64,000 nt of DNA from Jongsikchunia kroppenstedtii DSM 45133 (GTDB taxonomy: Bacteria > Actinomycetota > Actinomycetes > Mycobacteriales > Mycobacteriaceae): positions 50,836-114,835 of the forward strand of contig NZ_AQYG01000039.1 of assembly GCF_000380485.1 (NCBI RefSeq), in the 5' to 3' direction. The first letter of the stretch is position 1. Each line of letters starts with the position of its first letter. A program made the translations under genes and the position numbers. A model generated the notes under the pieces. That model was not told the origin of the DNA. It searched no databases and worked only from the letters and a program-made list of their open reading frames with translations. Below are positions 1-8,128 of this stretch, piece after piece.

Positions 1-5
1 TTGCT

Positions 6-440
6 ATGAACAAGAAGCTGACTCGTGGGCTGGCCGCAGTGGTAGCCGCGTGCGGGATCGGGGCGGCCAGCGTTGTCGCCGCCGCGCCCGCGCAGGCCGA
101 CGCTCCGGCCGACCTGGCCCTCCTGGGCGGCGTGGATTGCAGTTTCGGCAAGCCGGGAGTGCCGTGGAAGGACGCCTGGAGCATGCACCGCTGGATGGTC
201 GTCAAGAACATCGGCGGCACCACGATGCCGGGGGTCACGCTGCAGGAGATCAATGGTCCGACGCTGAACGTCGGTGACCTGAAGCCGGGCGAGACCTCGA
301 AGCCCATCGAGACGACGTGGTTCGGCTGCTTCCCGAGCTCGATCGCCGGCTACACCTGGGGCGCCAACGCCGAGCCGATCATGAACAACTACGGCTTCTG
401 GTGGAACCTCCGCAAGGTGGATCAGCCCGCCAAGCCGTAG
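6..440 (+). CDS. Secreted hypothetical protein
   Basis: A 144-residue protein with a clear Sec signal peptide: a Lys/Arg n-region, a hydrophobic Ala-rich core and an AQA cleavage site after about residue 31. The mature part holds two cysteines (about C45 and C108) that could form one disulfide, and it is rich in Gly, Pro and Trp. The segment VVKNIGGTTMPGVTL suggests a small beta-sandwich-like extracellular protein, but I recognise no named family. The start at the sixth base is supported by the signal peptide; the promoter lies outside the window. It converges on fprA with a 15-base gap. Function unknown. Confidence 0.75.
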   Translation: MNKKLTRGLAAVVAACGIGAASVVAAAPAQADAPADLALLGGVDCSFGKPGVPWKDAWSMHRWMVVKNIGGTTMPGVTLQEINGPTLNVGDLKPGETSKPIETTWFGCFPSSIAGYTWGANAEPIMNNYGFWWNLRKVDQPAKP

Positions 441-455
441 CGCTTGCCCGCCGGG

Positions 456-1841
456 CTAGATCTTGTCCGGCTCCGAGGCCGCGAGCATGTCATGGCGTTC
501 GACGACTTTGATGCGCTCGCGGCCCTCGGCGGCGCCCAGCGACCGCTCATGCTCGTCGAGTCGGTACCAGCCGTCCCAGGTGGTGAACGGGTGGTTCTTC
601 GATTCGAGCAGCGTGATGATCGAGTCCTCGTGCGGCTCCGCCGGATCGAGCAGGGCGCCGTTCACCATGTCCTCGACCAGGCATTCGATGGTCTCGTTGG
701 CGTCGCCCTTGGTGTGGCCGATCAGGCCGACCGGACCGCGCTTGATCCAGCCGGTCGTGTACAGACCGCGCTGGTGTTCACCGTTGTCGAAGACGCGTCC
801 GGCCTCGTTGGGGATGACACCCGCCTGGTCGTCGAACGGGATCTCGGGCAGGTTGTCCGACAGGTAGCCGACCGCGCGGTAGACCGCGGTGACGTCCCAG
901 TCGGTGAACTTGCCGGTGCCCTTGACGTTGCCGGTGCCGTCGAGCTCGGTGCGCTCGGTGCGCAGGCCCACGACCTCGCTGTTCTCGCCGAGGATCTCGA
1001 CGGGGCTCTCGAAGAAGTGCAGGAAGAGCTTGTGGATCGCGCCGGCCTTCGGGTCCTCGCGGATCGCGTAGTTCTCGATGATCGTGGCGACCTGGTCGGT
1101 GATCTTCGACGTCCGCCGGGCCACGGCCGAACCCTCGTCGTACTCGATGTCCTCGGGTGCGACGACGACCTCGATGTTGGGCGAGTGGTCGAGCTCCTTG
1201 AGCTCGAGCGGCGTGAACTTCGCCTGCGCCGGGCCGCGACGGCCGAACACATGCACCTCGAGCGCTTTGTTGGCCTTCAGACCCTCGTAGACGTTGGCCG
1301 GAATCTCGGTCGGCAGCAGCTCGTCGCCGGTCTTGGCGAGCACGCGCGCCACGTCCAGGGCGACATTGCCGACGCCGATGACGGCGACCTTCTCCTCCTC
1401 CAGCGGCCAGGTGCGCGAGAAGTCGGGGTGGCCGTCGTACCAGGCGACGAACTGTGCGGCGCCGTAGCTGCGCTTCAGGTCGATGCCAGGGATCTCCATG
1501 ACGCGGTCATCGGTGGCGCCGGTGGAGAAGATGATGCCGTCGTAGCGGGCCTTGAGGTCCTCGAGGGTGACGTCGGTGCCGTAGTCGACGTTGCCGATGA
1601 GGCGTACCTGCGACTTGTCGAGCACCTTGTGCAGGGCGGTGATGATGCCCTTGATGCGCGGGTGGTCGGGTGCGACGCCGTAGCGGATCAGGCCGAACGG
1701 GGCCGGCATGCGCTCGAACAGGTCGATGCTGACGCCACGCCCCGCGTTCAGGGTGTCGGACTTCATCAGGGCATCGGCGGCATAGATGCCGGCGGGGCCG
1801 GCTCCGACGATTGCTACTCGAAGCGGACGGGTGTCAGTCAT
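456..1841 (-). CDS. fprA: FprA-type NADPH-ferredoxin reductase
   Basis: A 461-residue flavoprotein that moves electrons from NADPH to ferredoxin, supplying P450s and other redox enzymes in the cytosol. The N-terminus carries the FAD-binding motif VAIVGAGPAGIYAADAL (about residues 9-25), and the motif VIGVGNVALDVARVL near residue 150 binds NADP. The glutathione-reductase-like two-dinucleotide-fold layout and the length match mycobacterial FprA (about 456 residues). Inference: it is a plausible electron source for the three P450s at 57-61.5 kb, although it is not linked to them. A 495-codon open frame on the opposite strand is a GC-bias shadow. Confidence 0.92.
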   Translation of the reverse strand: MTDTRPLRVAIVGAGPAGIYAADALMKSDTLNAGRGVSIDLFERMPAPFGLIRYGVAPDHPRIKGIITALHKVLDKSQVRLIGNVDYGTDVTLEDLKARYDGIIFSTGATDDRVMEIPGIDLKRSYGAAQFVAWYDGHPDFSRTWPLEEEKVAVIGVGNVALDVARVLAKTGDELLPTEIPANVYEGLKANKALEVHVFGRRGPAQAKFTPLELKELDHSPNIEVVVAPEDIEYDEGSAVARRTSKITDQVATIIENYAIREDPKAGAIHKLFLHFFESPVEILGENSEVVGLRTERTELDGTGNVKGTGKFTDWDVTAVYRAVGYLSDNLPEIPFDDQAGVIPNEAGRVFDNGEHQRGLYTTGWIKRGPVGLIGHTKGDANETIECLVEDMVNGALLDPAEPHEDSIITLLESKNHPFTTWDGWYRLDEHERSLGAAEGRERIKVVERHDMLAASEPDKI

Positions 1842-2068
1842 GGCGCGCTTTTACCTCGGATCGACTGTGTAAGTGTGGGCTCGCCGCGCCCGCGAGAGGT
1901 GACCTGCTCGCCGCGCATGCGTGACCCGTAACCCCATTACGGTATGCGCCGGTGACGTCATGCACCAAACGCGGGCACCCCGACTGTGGCCTGGTTAACT
2001 GCGCGACTTAGGTGACGCTAACCCGCCGTGGGCGCGGGGTAGCCCCGCGTGACCAATACACTGCGGGC

Positions 2069-2575
2069 ATGTCGAAAGAGCCGTCCGCGACCGATCAGCC
2101 CGAAGCCGTGGAGCCGGAGCGCCCATTTCTGTCCGCCGCCTGGCCGTTCCTGGTCGCGGTGGCCATCATCATCGTCGCGCTGCTGGCGATCGTGATCATG
2201 CACGTCGTCAAGCCGGGCAGCGAGCGACTCACCGACAGCGCGAAGATCACCCGCACGCTCAACGACTACTACTCATCGATCTCCGAAGTGAAGTACGACC
2301 GGTACCGCTCGACCTTCTGCCCGCAGGACACCCAGCTGTCGTCGTTCCCGACGGCGCAGCAGTTCACGGACAAGTACCAGGCAATTCGCGACAAGAACGG
2401 CCAGATCAAGATGGAGGACCCGAGCGAGGTCACCGTCAACGGCGACGTCGCCACGGCCAACTCGCACTGGGCGTACACCAGCGGCGACACGAGCAATCAC
2501 ACCGACGCCATGAAATTTTTCAAGGACGGCGACGATTGGAACATCTGCAACAGCATCCAGCCGGGACAGAAATGA
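2069..2575 (+). CDS. Single-pass membrane protein, Rv0361-like
   Basis: A 168-residue protein with an acidic cytosolic N-terminus, one strong transmembrane segment at about residues 25-47 and an extracytoplasmic domain with two cysteines (STFCPQ and WNICNS). That domain has the alternating pattern of NTF2-like or lumazine-binding-like small domains found in mycobacterial membrane proteins such as Rv0361. I chose the internal ATG because the upstream in-frame codons lack membrane or domain sense. It ends ten bases before the rhodanese gene and probably shares a transcript with it and metZ. Function unknown. Confidence 0.7.
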   Translation: MSKEPSATDQPEAVEPERPFLSAAWPFLVAVAIIIVALLAIVIMHVVKPGSERLTDSAKITRTLNDYYSSISEVKYDRYRSTFCPQDTQLSSFPTAQQFTDKYQAIRDKNGQIKMEDPSEVTVNGDVATANSHWAYTSGDTSNHTDAMKFFKDGDDWNICNSIQPGQK

Positions 2576-2585
2576 GTCCGAGTTC

Positions 2586-2999
2586 ATGAGCTACGCCGGA
2601 AACCTCACGCCGGAGCAGGCCTGGGAGATCTTGACGTCGGATCCGTCGTCGGTACTGGTCGATTGCCGTACCAACGCCGAATGGAACTACGTCGGGGTGC
2701 CGGAACTGTCATCCATCGGCAAGCGCACCGTCTTCATCGAATGGATCAGCTATCCGGACGGTGCGGCCAATCCGAACTTCGTCCAGGAGCTGCGCGCCGC
2801 CGGCGTCACGGACGATCAGCGGGTGCTGTTCATCTGCCGCAGCGGGCACCGATCGATCGGTGCCGCGCAGGCCGCCACCGCGGACGGTGTCGCACAGGCG
2901 TACAACATTCTTGACGGGTTCGAGGGCGACCTGGACGCCGACGGGCACCGCGGTGCGGCCGGCTGGCGGGCGCTGGGTCTGCCCTGGCGACAGGGCTAG
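2586..2999 (+). CDS. Rhodanese-like sulfurtransferase (Rv0390-like)
   Basis: A single rhodanese domain of 137 residues. The active-site loop CRSGHRS places the catalytic cysteine at residue 84, and the N-terminal VLVDCRTNAEW motif is typical of the fold. Such proteins carry persulfide sulfur between donors and acceptors. The gene lies 50 bases before metZ, the same order as Rv0390-Rv0391 in M. tuberculosis, so a role in handling sulfide or persulfide for homocysteine synthesis is a reasonable inference. Unlike the rhodanese-like protein at 28.8 kb, it keeps its catalytic cysteine. Confidence 0.88.
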   Translation: MSYAGNLTPEQAWEILTSDPSSVLVDCRTNAEWNYVGVPELSSIGKRTVFIEWISYPDGAANPNFVQELRAAGVTDDQRVLFICRSGHRSIGAAQAATADGVAQAYNILDGFEGDLDADGHRGAAGWRALGLPWRQG

Positions 3000-3049
3000 C
3001 CCGAACGGGTCGAGGGTCCGCCGGACCTTCCCATGAGGAGTAGAGAACA

Positions 3050-4246
3050 GTGAGTTACGAACTGCCCGAGGGCCTTTCGCCCGAGACGTTGGGCGTGCGC
3101 GGCGGGCTGCTGCGGACGAATTTCGAGGAGACCAGCGAGGCGCTGTTCCTCAACTCGGGCTACGTCTACGAGTCGGCCGAGGCCGCCGAGCGCGCTTTCA
3201 CGGGCGAAGACGTCCGTTTCGTCTATTCGCGCTACGGCAATCCGACCGTCGCGATGTTCGAGGAGCGGATGCGGCTGCTCGAAGGCGCCGAGGCGTGCTT
3301 CGCGACATCGACCGGCATGTCCGCGGTGTTCGTGGCGCTGGGTGCGCTCCTCGTTGCCGGCGACCGGCTGGTCGCCGCGCGCAGCCTGTTCGGTTCCTGC
3401 TTCGTGATCTGCAACGAGATCCTGCCGCGCTGGGGCATCGAGACCGAATTCGTCGACGGCGAGGATCTGGAGCAGTGGGAGCGGGCGCTGAGCAAGCCCG
3501 CTGCCGCGGTGTTCTTCGAGACGCCGTCGAACCCGATGCAGACCCTCGTCGATATCGAGAAGGTCAGCGAACTCGCCCACGCCGCGGGCGCAAAAGTGGT
3601 GCTGGACAACGTCTTCGCCACCCCGCTGCTGCAGCAGGGCCTGCCGCTCGGCGCCGACGTGGTCGTCTATTCGGGGACCAAGCACATCGACGGCCAGGGC
3701 CGGGTCATGGGCGGCGCGATCCTGGGCGAGCAGGACTACATCGACGGCCCGGTGAAGCAGCTGATGCGGCATACCGGCCCGGCGATCAGCCCGTTCAACG
3801 CGTGGACGCTGGTGAAGGGGCTGGAGACGCTGCGCCTGCGGGTCGACGCCTCCACCGCGTCGGCGCTGCGGCTCGCGCAGTTCCTGGAGGCCGATGAGCG
3901 GGTGCGCTGGGTGAAGTACCCGTTCCTGCAGTCGCATCCGCAGTACGAGCTGGCGCGGCAGCAGATGAGCGGGGGCGGCACCGTCATCACCTTCGAGCTG
4001 AACGACCGCGACGGCGTCGCCGGCAAGGAGCGCGCCTTCGAGGTGCTCAACAAGCTGCGCGTCATCGACATCTCCAACAATCTGGGCGATGCGAAGTCGC
4101 TGATCACGCATCCCGCCACCACGACGCACCGGGCGATGGGGCCGGAGGGCCGGGCGGCGATCGGACTCTCGGATGCGGCGGTCCGGCTGTCGGTCGGCCT
4201 CGAGGGAATCGATGATTTGCTGAACGACCTCGACGGAGCTCTGTAG
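3050..4246 (+). CDS. metZ: O-succinylhomoserine sulfhydrylase
   Basis: A 398-residue PLP enzyme of the Cys/Met metabolism family that makes homocysteine from an O-acylhomoserine and sulfide, on the route to methionine. The PLP lysine lies in VVYSGTKHIDGQGRVMGG (about K211), and the FETPSNPMQ motif is also present. Length and sequence match mycobacterial MetZ (about 406 residues). The GTG start follows an AGGAG Shine-Dalgarno sequence. No SAM or B12 riboswitch fits in the 50-base gap from the rhodanese gene, so the two are probably co-transcribed. Confidence 0.92.
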   Translation: MSYELPEGLSPETLGVRGGLLRTNFEETSEALFLNSGYVYESAEAAERAFTGEDVRFVYSRYGNPTVAMFEERMRLLEGAEACFATSTGMSAVFVALGALLVAGDRLVAARSLFGSCFVICNEILPRWGIETEFVDGEDLEQWERALSKPAAAVFFETPSNPMQTLVDIEKVSELAHAAGAKVVLDNVFATPLLQQGLPLGADVVVYSGTKHIDGQGRVMGGAILGEQDYIDGPVKQLMRHTGPAISPFNAWTLVKGLETLRLRVDASTASALRLAQFLEADERVRWVKYPFLQSHPQYELARQQMSGGGTVITFELNDRDGVAGKERAFEVLNKLRVIDISNNLGDAKSLITHPATTTHRAMGPEGRAAIGLSDAAVRLSVGLEGIDDLLNDLDGAL

Positions 4247-4291
4247 AACCAGAAACGATTCGCATACCGCCCCGACCGATAGGCGCCCACG

Positions 4292-4912
4292 ATGATTCAG
4301 TCGATAGTGGATTGGATCGTTCATGTGGTCAGCTCGACGCCGCCCTGGGTGGTGTACCTGCTGGTGTGGGGGATCGTCTACAGCGAGGCCGCGTTCCTGG
4401 TCGGGCTGATCCTGCCGGGTGAGACGGCGCTGCTGGCCGGCGCGGTCGCCTGTGCGCTGGGACCGACCAACATCGGCTGGCTTATCTTCGGCGCCTGCGT
4501 GGCCGCGATCGCCGGCGACTTCACCGGCTACCAGCTGGGGCGCCGCGCCAGCCACCACGTCACCGAGACCCGCATCGGCAGATGGATCGGCCAAGACCGC
4601 TGGGACAAGGCCGAACACGCGATGCGCCGGGGCGGCGCGACCGCGGTGATGACGGCGCGCTGGATCGGCTATGTCCGATCGCTGACCCCGTTCTTAGCCG
4701 GACTCAGTAACATGCACACGCGCACGTACCTGCTGGGCAACGTGGTCGGCGGCATCACCTACGTGGTCACGGTCGGCACGCTGGGCTATGTGCTCGGCGC
4801 GAGTCTCGGCGCGAAGATTCTGCTGTACGGCGCATTCGGTATCGGGGCGCTCGCGATCGTGGTCTTCGGGCTGCGCTGGTGGGTGCACACCACCCGGCGG
4901 CGCACCGGCTGA
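4292..4912 (+). CDS. DedA-family membrane protein
   Basis: A 206-residue protein with several hydrophobic segments and the DedA/SNARE-associated signature: an early acidic residue in the Y-S-E-A-A-F region, then FTGYQLGRRASHH and the conserved RWIGYVRSLTPFLAGLSNM motif. DedA proteins are thought to act as lipid scramblases or proton-linked transporters, and some recycle undecaprenyl phosphate or phosphatidylethanolamine. It follows metZ by 45 bases on the same strand, with no obvious functional link. Confidence 0.85.
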   Translation: MIQSIVDWIVHVVSSTPPWVVYLLVWGIVYSEAAFLVGLILPGETALLAGAVACALGPTNIGWLIFGACVAAIAGDFTGYQLGRRASHHVTETRIGRWIGQDRWDKAEHAMRRGGATAVMTARWIGYVRSLTPFLAGLSNMHTRTYLLGNVVGGITYVVTVGTLGYVLGASLGAKILLYGAFGIGALAIVVFGLRWWVHTTRRRTG

Positions 4913-4954
4913 GGAACTCTCGCCGAGGATGCCGGCGAACTCATCAGGACTAAT

Positions 4955-4965
4955 TGGTCAGACCA
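4955..4965. promoter_or_regulatory. Candidate GntR/FadR-type operator
   Basis: The 11-base perfect palindrome TGGTCAGACCA lies 38 bases before the start of the GntR-family gene. FadR-subfamily regulators bind TGGT-N3-ACCA sites, so autoregulation and control of the translationally coupled hydroxylase gene are likely. No binding data are available here. Confidence 0.55.
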
Positions 4966-5002
4966 CTTGACAACCTGACCGCTGCCGACCACGATCGCTC
5001 CT

Positions 5003-5728
5003 ATGCAGTTCGAAACGGTGGTGCGGCAATCGGTGCCGCAGGCGGTGTCCGACCAGATCGCGTCGCGGGTGGTCAGCGGCGAATTGCCGCCCGGCGGGTC
5101 GCTGCCCAGCGAACGCGAACTGGCCGAGGCGCTGGGGGTCTCGCGACCGGCGGTGCGGGAGGCGATCAAGCGCCTCGACGCGGTCGGCGTGGTCGATGTC
5201 CGGCAGGGCGGCAGCACCACGGTGCGCGATATCCGCCGCGACGGCGGCCTCGACCTGCTGCCGATCCTGCTGATGCGCGGCGGACGGGTCGATCCGGCGG
5301 TCGTGCGGTCGGTGGTGGAGGCGCGGTCCCAGCTGGGGCCGATCGTCGCGGGGGTCGCCGCCCAGCGCATCGGCGACCAGCATCTCGAGCGGCTCGATCA
5401 GCAGGTGACCGCGCTGGCCGAGGCCGCCGATCCGGTGGCCGCCCAGCGAATCGCGTTGGCGTACTGGGACATCGTCGTCGACGGGGCTGATTCGATCGTC
5501 TATCGGCTGCTGTACAACACGCTGCGCGCCGGCTACGAACCCGCGTTGGATGCGCTGGCGGCGATGATGGCCGACGAGGTCGGCGCGGTCGACAACTATC
5601 GAAACCTGTTGCACGCGTTGCGGTCCGGCGACGTCGCGGGCGCGGAGGCGGCCGCCGCCGCCCTGCTCGCGCCCAGCACCGAGACCCTGCTCGCGGCGTG
5701 CCGAGCGATGGAGGATTCTCATGACTGA
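5003..5728 (+). CDS. GntR/FadR-family transcriptional regulator
   Basis: A 241-residue regulator with an N-terminal winged helix-turn-helix (about residues 10-75, containing LPSERELAEALGVSRPAVREAIKRL) and a C-terminal all-helical FCD-like ligand-binding domain. Its stop overlaps the start of the membrane hydroxylase gene by eight bases, so the two are one operon. The palindrome TGGTCAGACCA just upstream suits this family. Inference: it senses a carboxylate or acyl-CoA and controls the hydroxylase. Confidence 0.88.
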   Translation: MQFETVVRQSVPQAVSDQIASRVVSGELPPGGSLPSERELAEALGVSRPAVREAIKRLDAVGVVDVRQGGSTTVRDIRRDGGLDLLPILLMRGGRVDPAVVRSVVEARSQLGPIVAGVAAQRIGDQHLERLDQQVTALAEAADPVAAQRIALAYWDIVVDGADSIVYRLLYNTLRAGYEPALDALAAMMADEVGAVDNYRNLLHALRSGDVAGAEAAAAALLAPSTETLLAACRAMEDSHD

Positions 5729-6419
5729 CACGACCCGCGCGATGGATGCCGCGCCCCGACCCCGTTCGGCCGCGATGCGCCGCGGCGCCACGCTCCGGGT
5801 GGCGCTGGCGGAGTTCCTGCGGCATCCGACGCCATGGATGATCGGCGCCGTCGCGGTGGGGGCCTGGGTGGCGCGGTTCATCGTCGACGGCTGGAGCTGG
5901 CGCGATCCGGTGGTGGTCGGCGTCCTGCTCGCAGTGTCACCGCTGATCGAGTGGCTGATCCATGTCTTCATCCTGCACTGGCGTCCGCGGCGACTGGGTC
6001 GGGTGAAAGTGGATACCCTGCTCGCCAGCAAACACCGTGCGCACCATCGGAATCCGCGCGATATTCCGCTGATCTTCATCCCGTGGCAGGTGGTGGTCGT
6101 GCTGCTGCCGTCGGTGGTGCTGATCGGGTTGTTCGCCTTCGTCGGCCAGCGTGGTGAGGGCCTGACGTTCATCGCGATGGTGACGACATTCCTGCTCGGC
6201 TACGAGTGGACGCACTACCTGATCCACACCGACTACAAGCCGCGGCATGCGCTGTACCGGGCGGTGTGGCGCAACCATCGCTTCCACCATTTCAAGAACG
6301 AGCACTACTGGTTCACGGTCACCACGTCGGGCACCGCGGATCGCTTGCTGCGGACCCACCCCGACCCCGAGTCGGTCGAATCCTCGCCTACGGCGAAGAA
6401 TCTGCACGCGCTGGGATGA
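5721..6419 (+). CDS. Sterol desaturase / fatty acid hydroxylase family membrane enzyme
   Basis: A 232-residue membrane protein with the His-box pattern of di-iron hydroxylases (PF04116-like): HVFILH, KHRAHHRNP, HYLIH and NHRFHHFKNEH. Two or more hydrophobic segments separate the boxes. Such enzymes use O2 to hydroxylate or desaturate lipids, carotenoids or sterols. It is co-transcribed with the GntR regulator. Its 3' end overlaps the convergent isochorismate synthase gene by 32 bases. The substrate cannot be told from the sequence; a link to the sterol genes elsewhere in the window is only speculation. Confidence 0.83.
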   Translation: MTDTTRAMDAAPRPRSAAMRRGATLRVALAEFLRHPTPWMIGAVAVGAWVARFIVDGWSWRDPVVVGVLLAVSPLIEWLIHVFILHWRPRRLGRVKVDTLLASKHRAHHRNPRDIPLIFIPWQVVVVLLPSVVLIGLFAFVGQRGEGLTFIAMVTTFLLGYEWTHYLIHTDYKPRHALYRAVWRNHRFHHFKNEHYWFTVTTSGTADRLLRTHPDPESVESSPTAKNLHALG

Positions 6420-7500
6420 CCGCGGACCCGGTCAGGGCGCGCAGGATCGTCGCGAACTTGGTGGTCGTCTCGGCGAGTTCGGCCTCCGGATCGGACTGCG
6501 CCACGATGCCGCCGCCGGCGTGGGCGATCAGGGAGCGTCGATCGGCCGACAGCTCCGCGCAGCGGATGGCCACCATCCAGTCGCCGTCACCGGCTTCGGT
6601 GTTGTAACCGATTGCCCCGGAATAGAATCCGCGTGGCCCCTCGACCTCGGCGATGATCGCGGCGGCCGAGGCCGTCGGGGTGCCGCAGACGGCCGGCGTC
6701 GGATGCAGCGCCAGCGCCAGCTCCAACGAGGTGATCGACGGGTCGGCGAGGGTGCCGACGATCGGCGTCGCCAGGTGCCACACCTCGCCGGTGGCCAGCA
6801 GCACCGGTGTGTCGGGCGCCTGCACGTCGACGCAGAACGGGCCCAGGGCCTCCCGTAGATAGTCGACGACGAAACGATGCTCGGCGTGATCCTTCGCCGA
6901 TTCCGAAAGTGACTGGGCGGCAGCCTGATCGGCCGCCGGATCGGTCGACCGGGGCGCGCTGCCGGCGTACGGGTGCGCATACACCTGCGCGCCGCGTTTG
7001 GACACCAGCAGCTCCGGCGACGCGCCGATCAGCAGCCGATCCCGATAGTCGGGGCCCGCGGCGGACAGGTCGACGCAGAAGGCGTTGTGTTCGGCGTTGC
7101 CGCCGGCGAGCGCCTCGGTCAGGGCGAACTCGTCGACCGCGGATTCGGTGGCGAGCTCGATCGCCCGCGCCAGAACGACTTTGCCGGCGGCGCCGGCCGC
7201 GATGCTGTCGCGCACGGCGGCGACCCGGTCGCGGTGAGTGTTCGCATCGGGGCGGGTGCCGCGCAGCGCCACCGAATGTCGCAGCGGTGCTTGGCCTGTC
7301 AGCGGCCGCGAGTCCCGGACGAGCCGCTCGGGGATCGACAGCGCCGCCGGACCCTCGGGCTCGAAGGAGAAGGCGCCGACCATGGCCGATCCGGCCCGGG
7401 CGGCGTCGACCGCCGGGCCACGGGCACCGAACTGCCGGACCGGGCCGTCGGCGCGCACGGTGCCGTCGCGTCCGGACAGGAGAAAGCTCACGCCAATCAC
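6388..7500 (-). CDS. Isochorismate synthase
   Basis: A chorismate-utilising enzyme of about 370 residues that converts chorismate to isochorismate for menaquinone or salicylate-type siderophores. Conserved blocks are visible: GASPELLVSKRG, AHPYAGSAPRS, EHRFVVDYLREAL, HLATPIVGTL, HPTPAVCGTPT and EGPRGFYSGAIGY. The open frame extends to 7608, but homology to the M. tuberculosis EntC-type N-terminus (the FLLSGRDG segment) supports the GTG at 7500, preceded by GGGTGG. No other men or siderophore gene is nearby, so the pathway cannot be assigned. Confidence 0.85.
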   Translation of the reverse strand: MIGVSFLLSGRDGTVRADGPVRQFGARGPAVDAARAGSAMVGAFSFEPEGPAALSIPERLVRDSRPLTGQAPLRHSVALRGTRPDANTHRDRVAAVRDSIAAGAAGKVVLARAIELATESAVDEFALTEALAGGNAEHNAFCVDLSAAGPDYRDRLLIGASPELLVSKRGAQVYAHPYAGSAPRSTDPAADQAAAQSLSESAKDHAEHRFVVDYLREALGPFCVDVQAPDTPVLLATGEVWHLATPIVGTLADPSITSLELALALHPTPAVCGTPTASAAAIIAEVEGPRGFYSGAIGYNTEAGDGDWMVAIRCAELSADRRSLIAHAGGGIVAQSDPEAELAETTTKFATILRALTGSAVIPARADSSP

Positions 7501-7607
7501 CGTAGCCACCCGGACCCTGTGTGAGACGTCGTGTGTGCTGTGTGCTGTCGCACGTCGGATGACCGACTTGATTCCGCGCGCACCCCGACGCATACTTGCA
7601 CCGGTCA

Positions 7608-7631
7608 AATAGTTGGCAAATGAAACTTATT
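7608..7631. promoter_or_regulatory. Candidate MarR operator
   Basis: An AT-rich imperfect inverted repeat (arms about AATAGTT and AACTTATT around GGCAAATGA) lies 15 bases before the marR start. MarR proteins usually bind such sites next to their own gene. This is only a pattern match. Confidence 0.35.
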
Positions 7632-7645
7632 GAGGCGTAAAAGTA

Positions 7646-8128
7646 ATGTCACGAAGCTCGGACGTCGAAGCACTGATGGATGCGATGCGTCGCTTCCAGC
7701 ATGTGCGAGAGCGGTTCATCGCGGCACGGATGCAGACCTCCGACGGCGCGGTGGAAACCGCGGCCTTCGCCTGCCTCTTCGTGTTGAATCACGGTCCGGC
7801 GCGGTCCGGTGCGGTCGCCGAAAAGCTCTACACCGACCCGTCCACGGTCAGCCGGCACGTCGCCAACCTGGTGAAACTCGGCTATGTGCGGCGCGAAGCC
7901 GATCCGGACGACGGTCGCGCGACCATCCTCGTGATCACCGATCTCGGCCGCAAGCGTGTGGGGCAGCTGCGCGCGCAGCGGGCCCATTCGATGCTCGCCG
8001 CGATGGAGGACTGGTCCGACGCCGATTTGCATACGCTTTCGACCCTGTACGGCCGGTTCGTGGACCAGGCTGAGGTGACCGCGTGGGGCACTGCCGCTGC
8101 GCAGGTTCAAGACTTGGAGGAGATCTGA
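7646..8128 (+). CDS. MarR-family transcriptional regulator
   Basis: A 160-residue winged-helix protein. The recognition region LYTDPSTVSRHVANLVKLGYVRR and the wing READPDDGRATILVITDLGR are classic MarR. Its TGA overlaps the ATG of the MFS exporter gene (TGATG), so the pair is translationally coupled. Inference: it represses its own operon until a drug or phenolic ligand binds, as with EmrR-EmrAB and many actinobacterial MarR-MFS pairs. Confidence 0.92.
   Translation: MSRSSDVEALMDAMRRFQHVRERFIAARMQTSDGAVETAAFACLFVLNHGPARSGAVAEKLYTDPSTVSRHVANLVKLGYVRREADPDDGRATILVITDLGRKRVGQLRAQRAHSMLAAMEDWSDADLHTLSTLYGRFVDQAEVTAWGTAAAQVQDLEEI

Noticed and set aside
444..1931. Long 495-codon open frame on the plus strand opposite fprA
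   Set aside because: It mirrors fprA in a high-GC frame, has no recognisable domain and no ribosome-binding site; fprA has full motif support.
3000..3049. SAM or B12 riboswitch before metZ
   Set aside because: The gap is only 50 bases and holds no conserved core; the gene is co-transcribed with the rhodanese gene.
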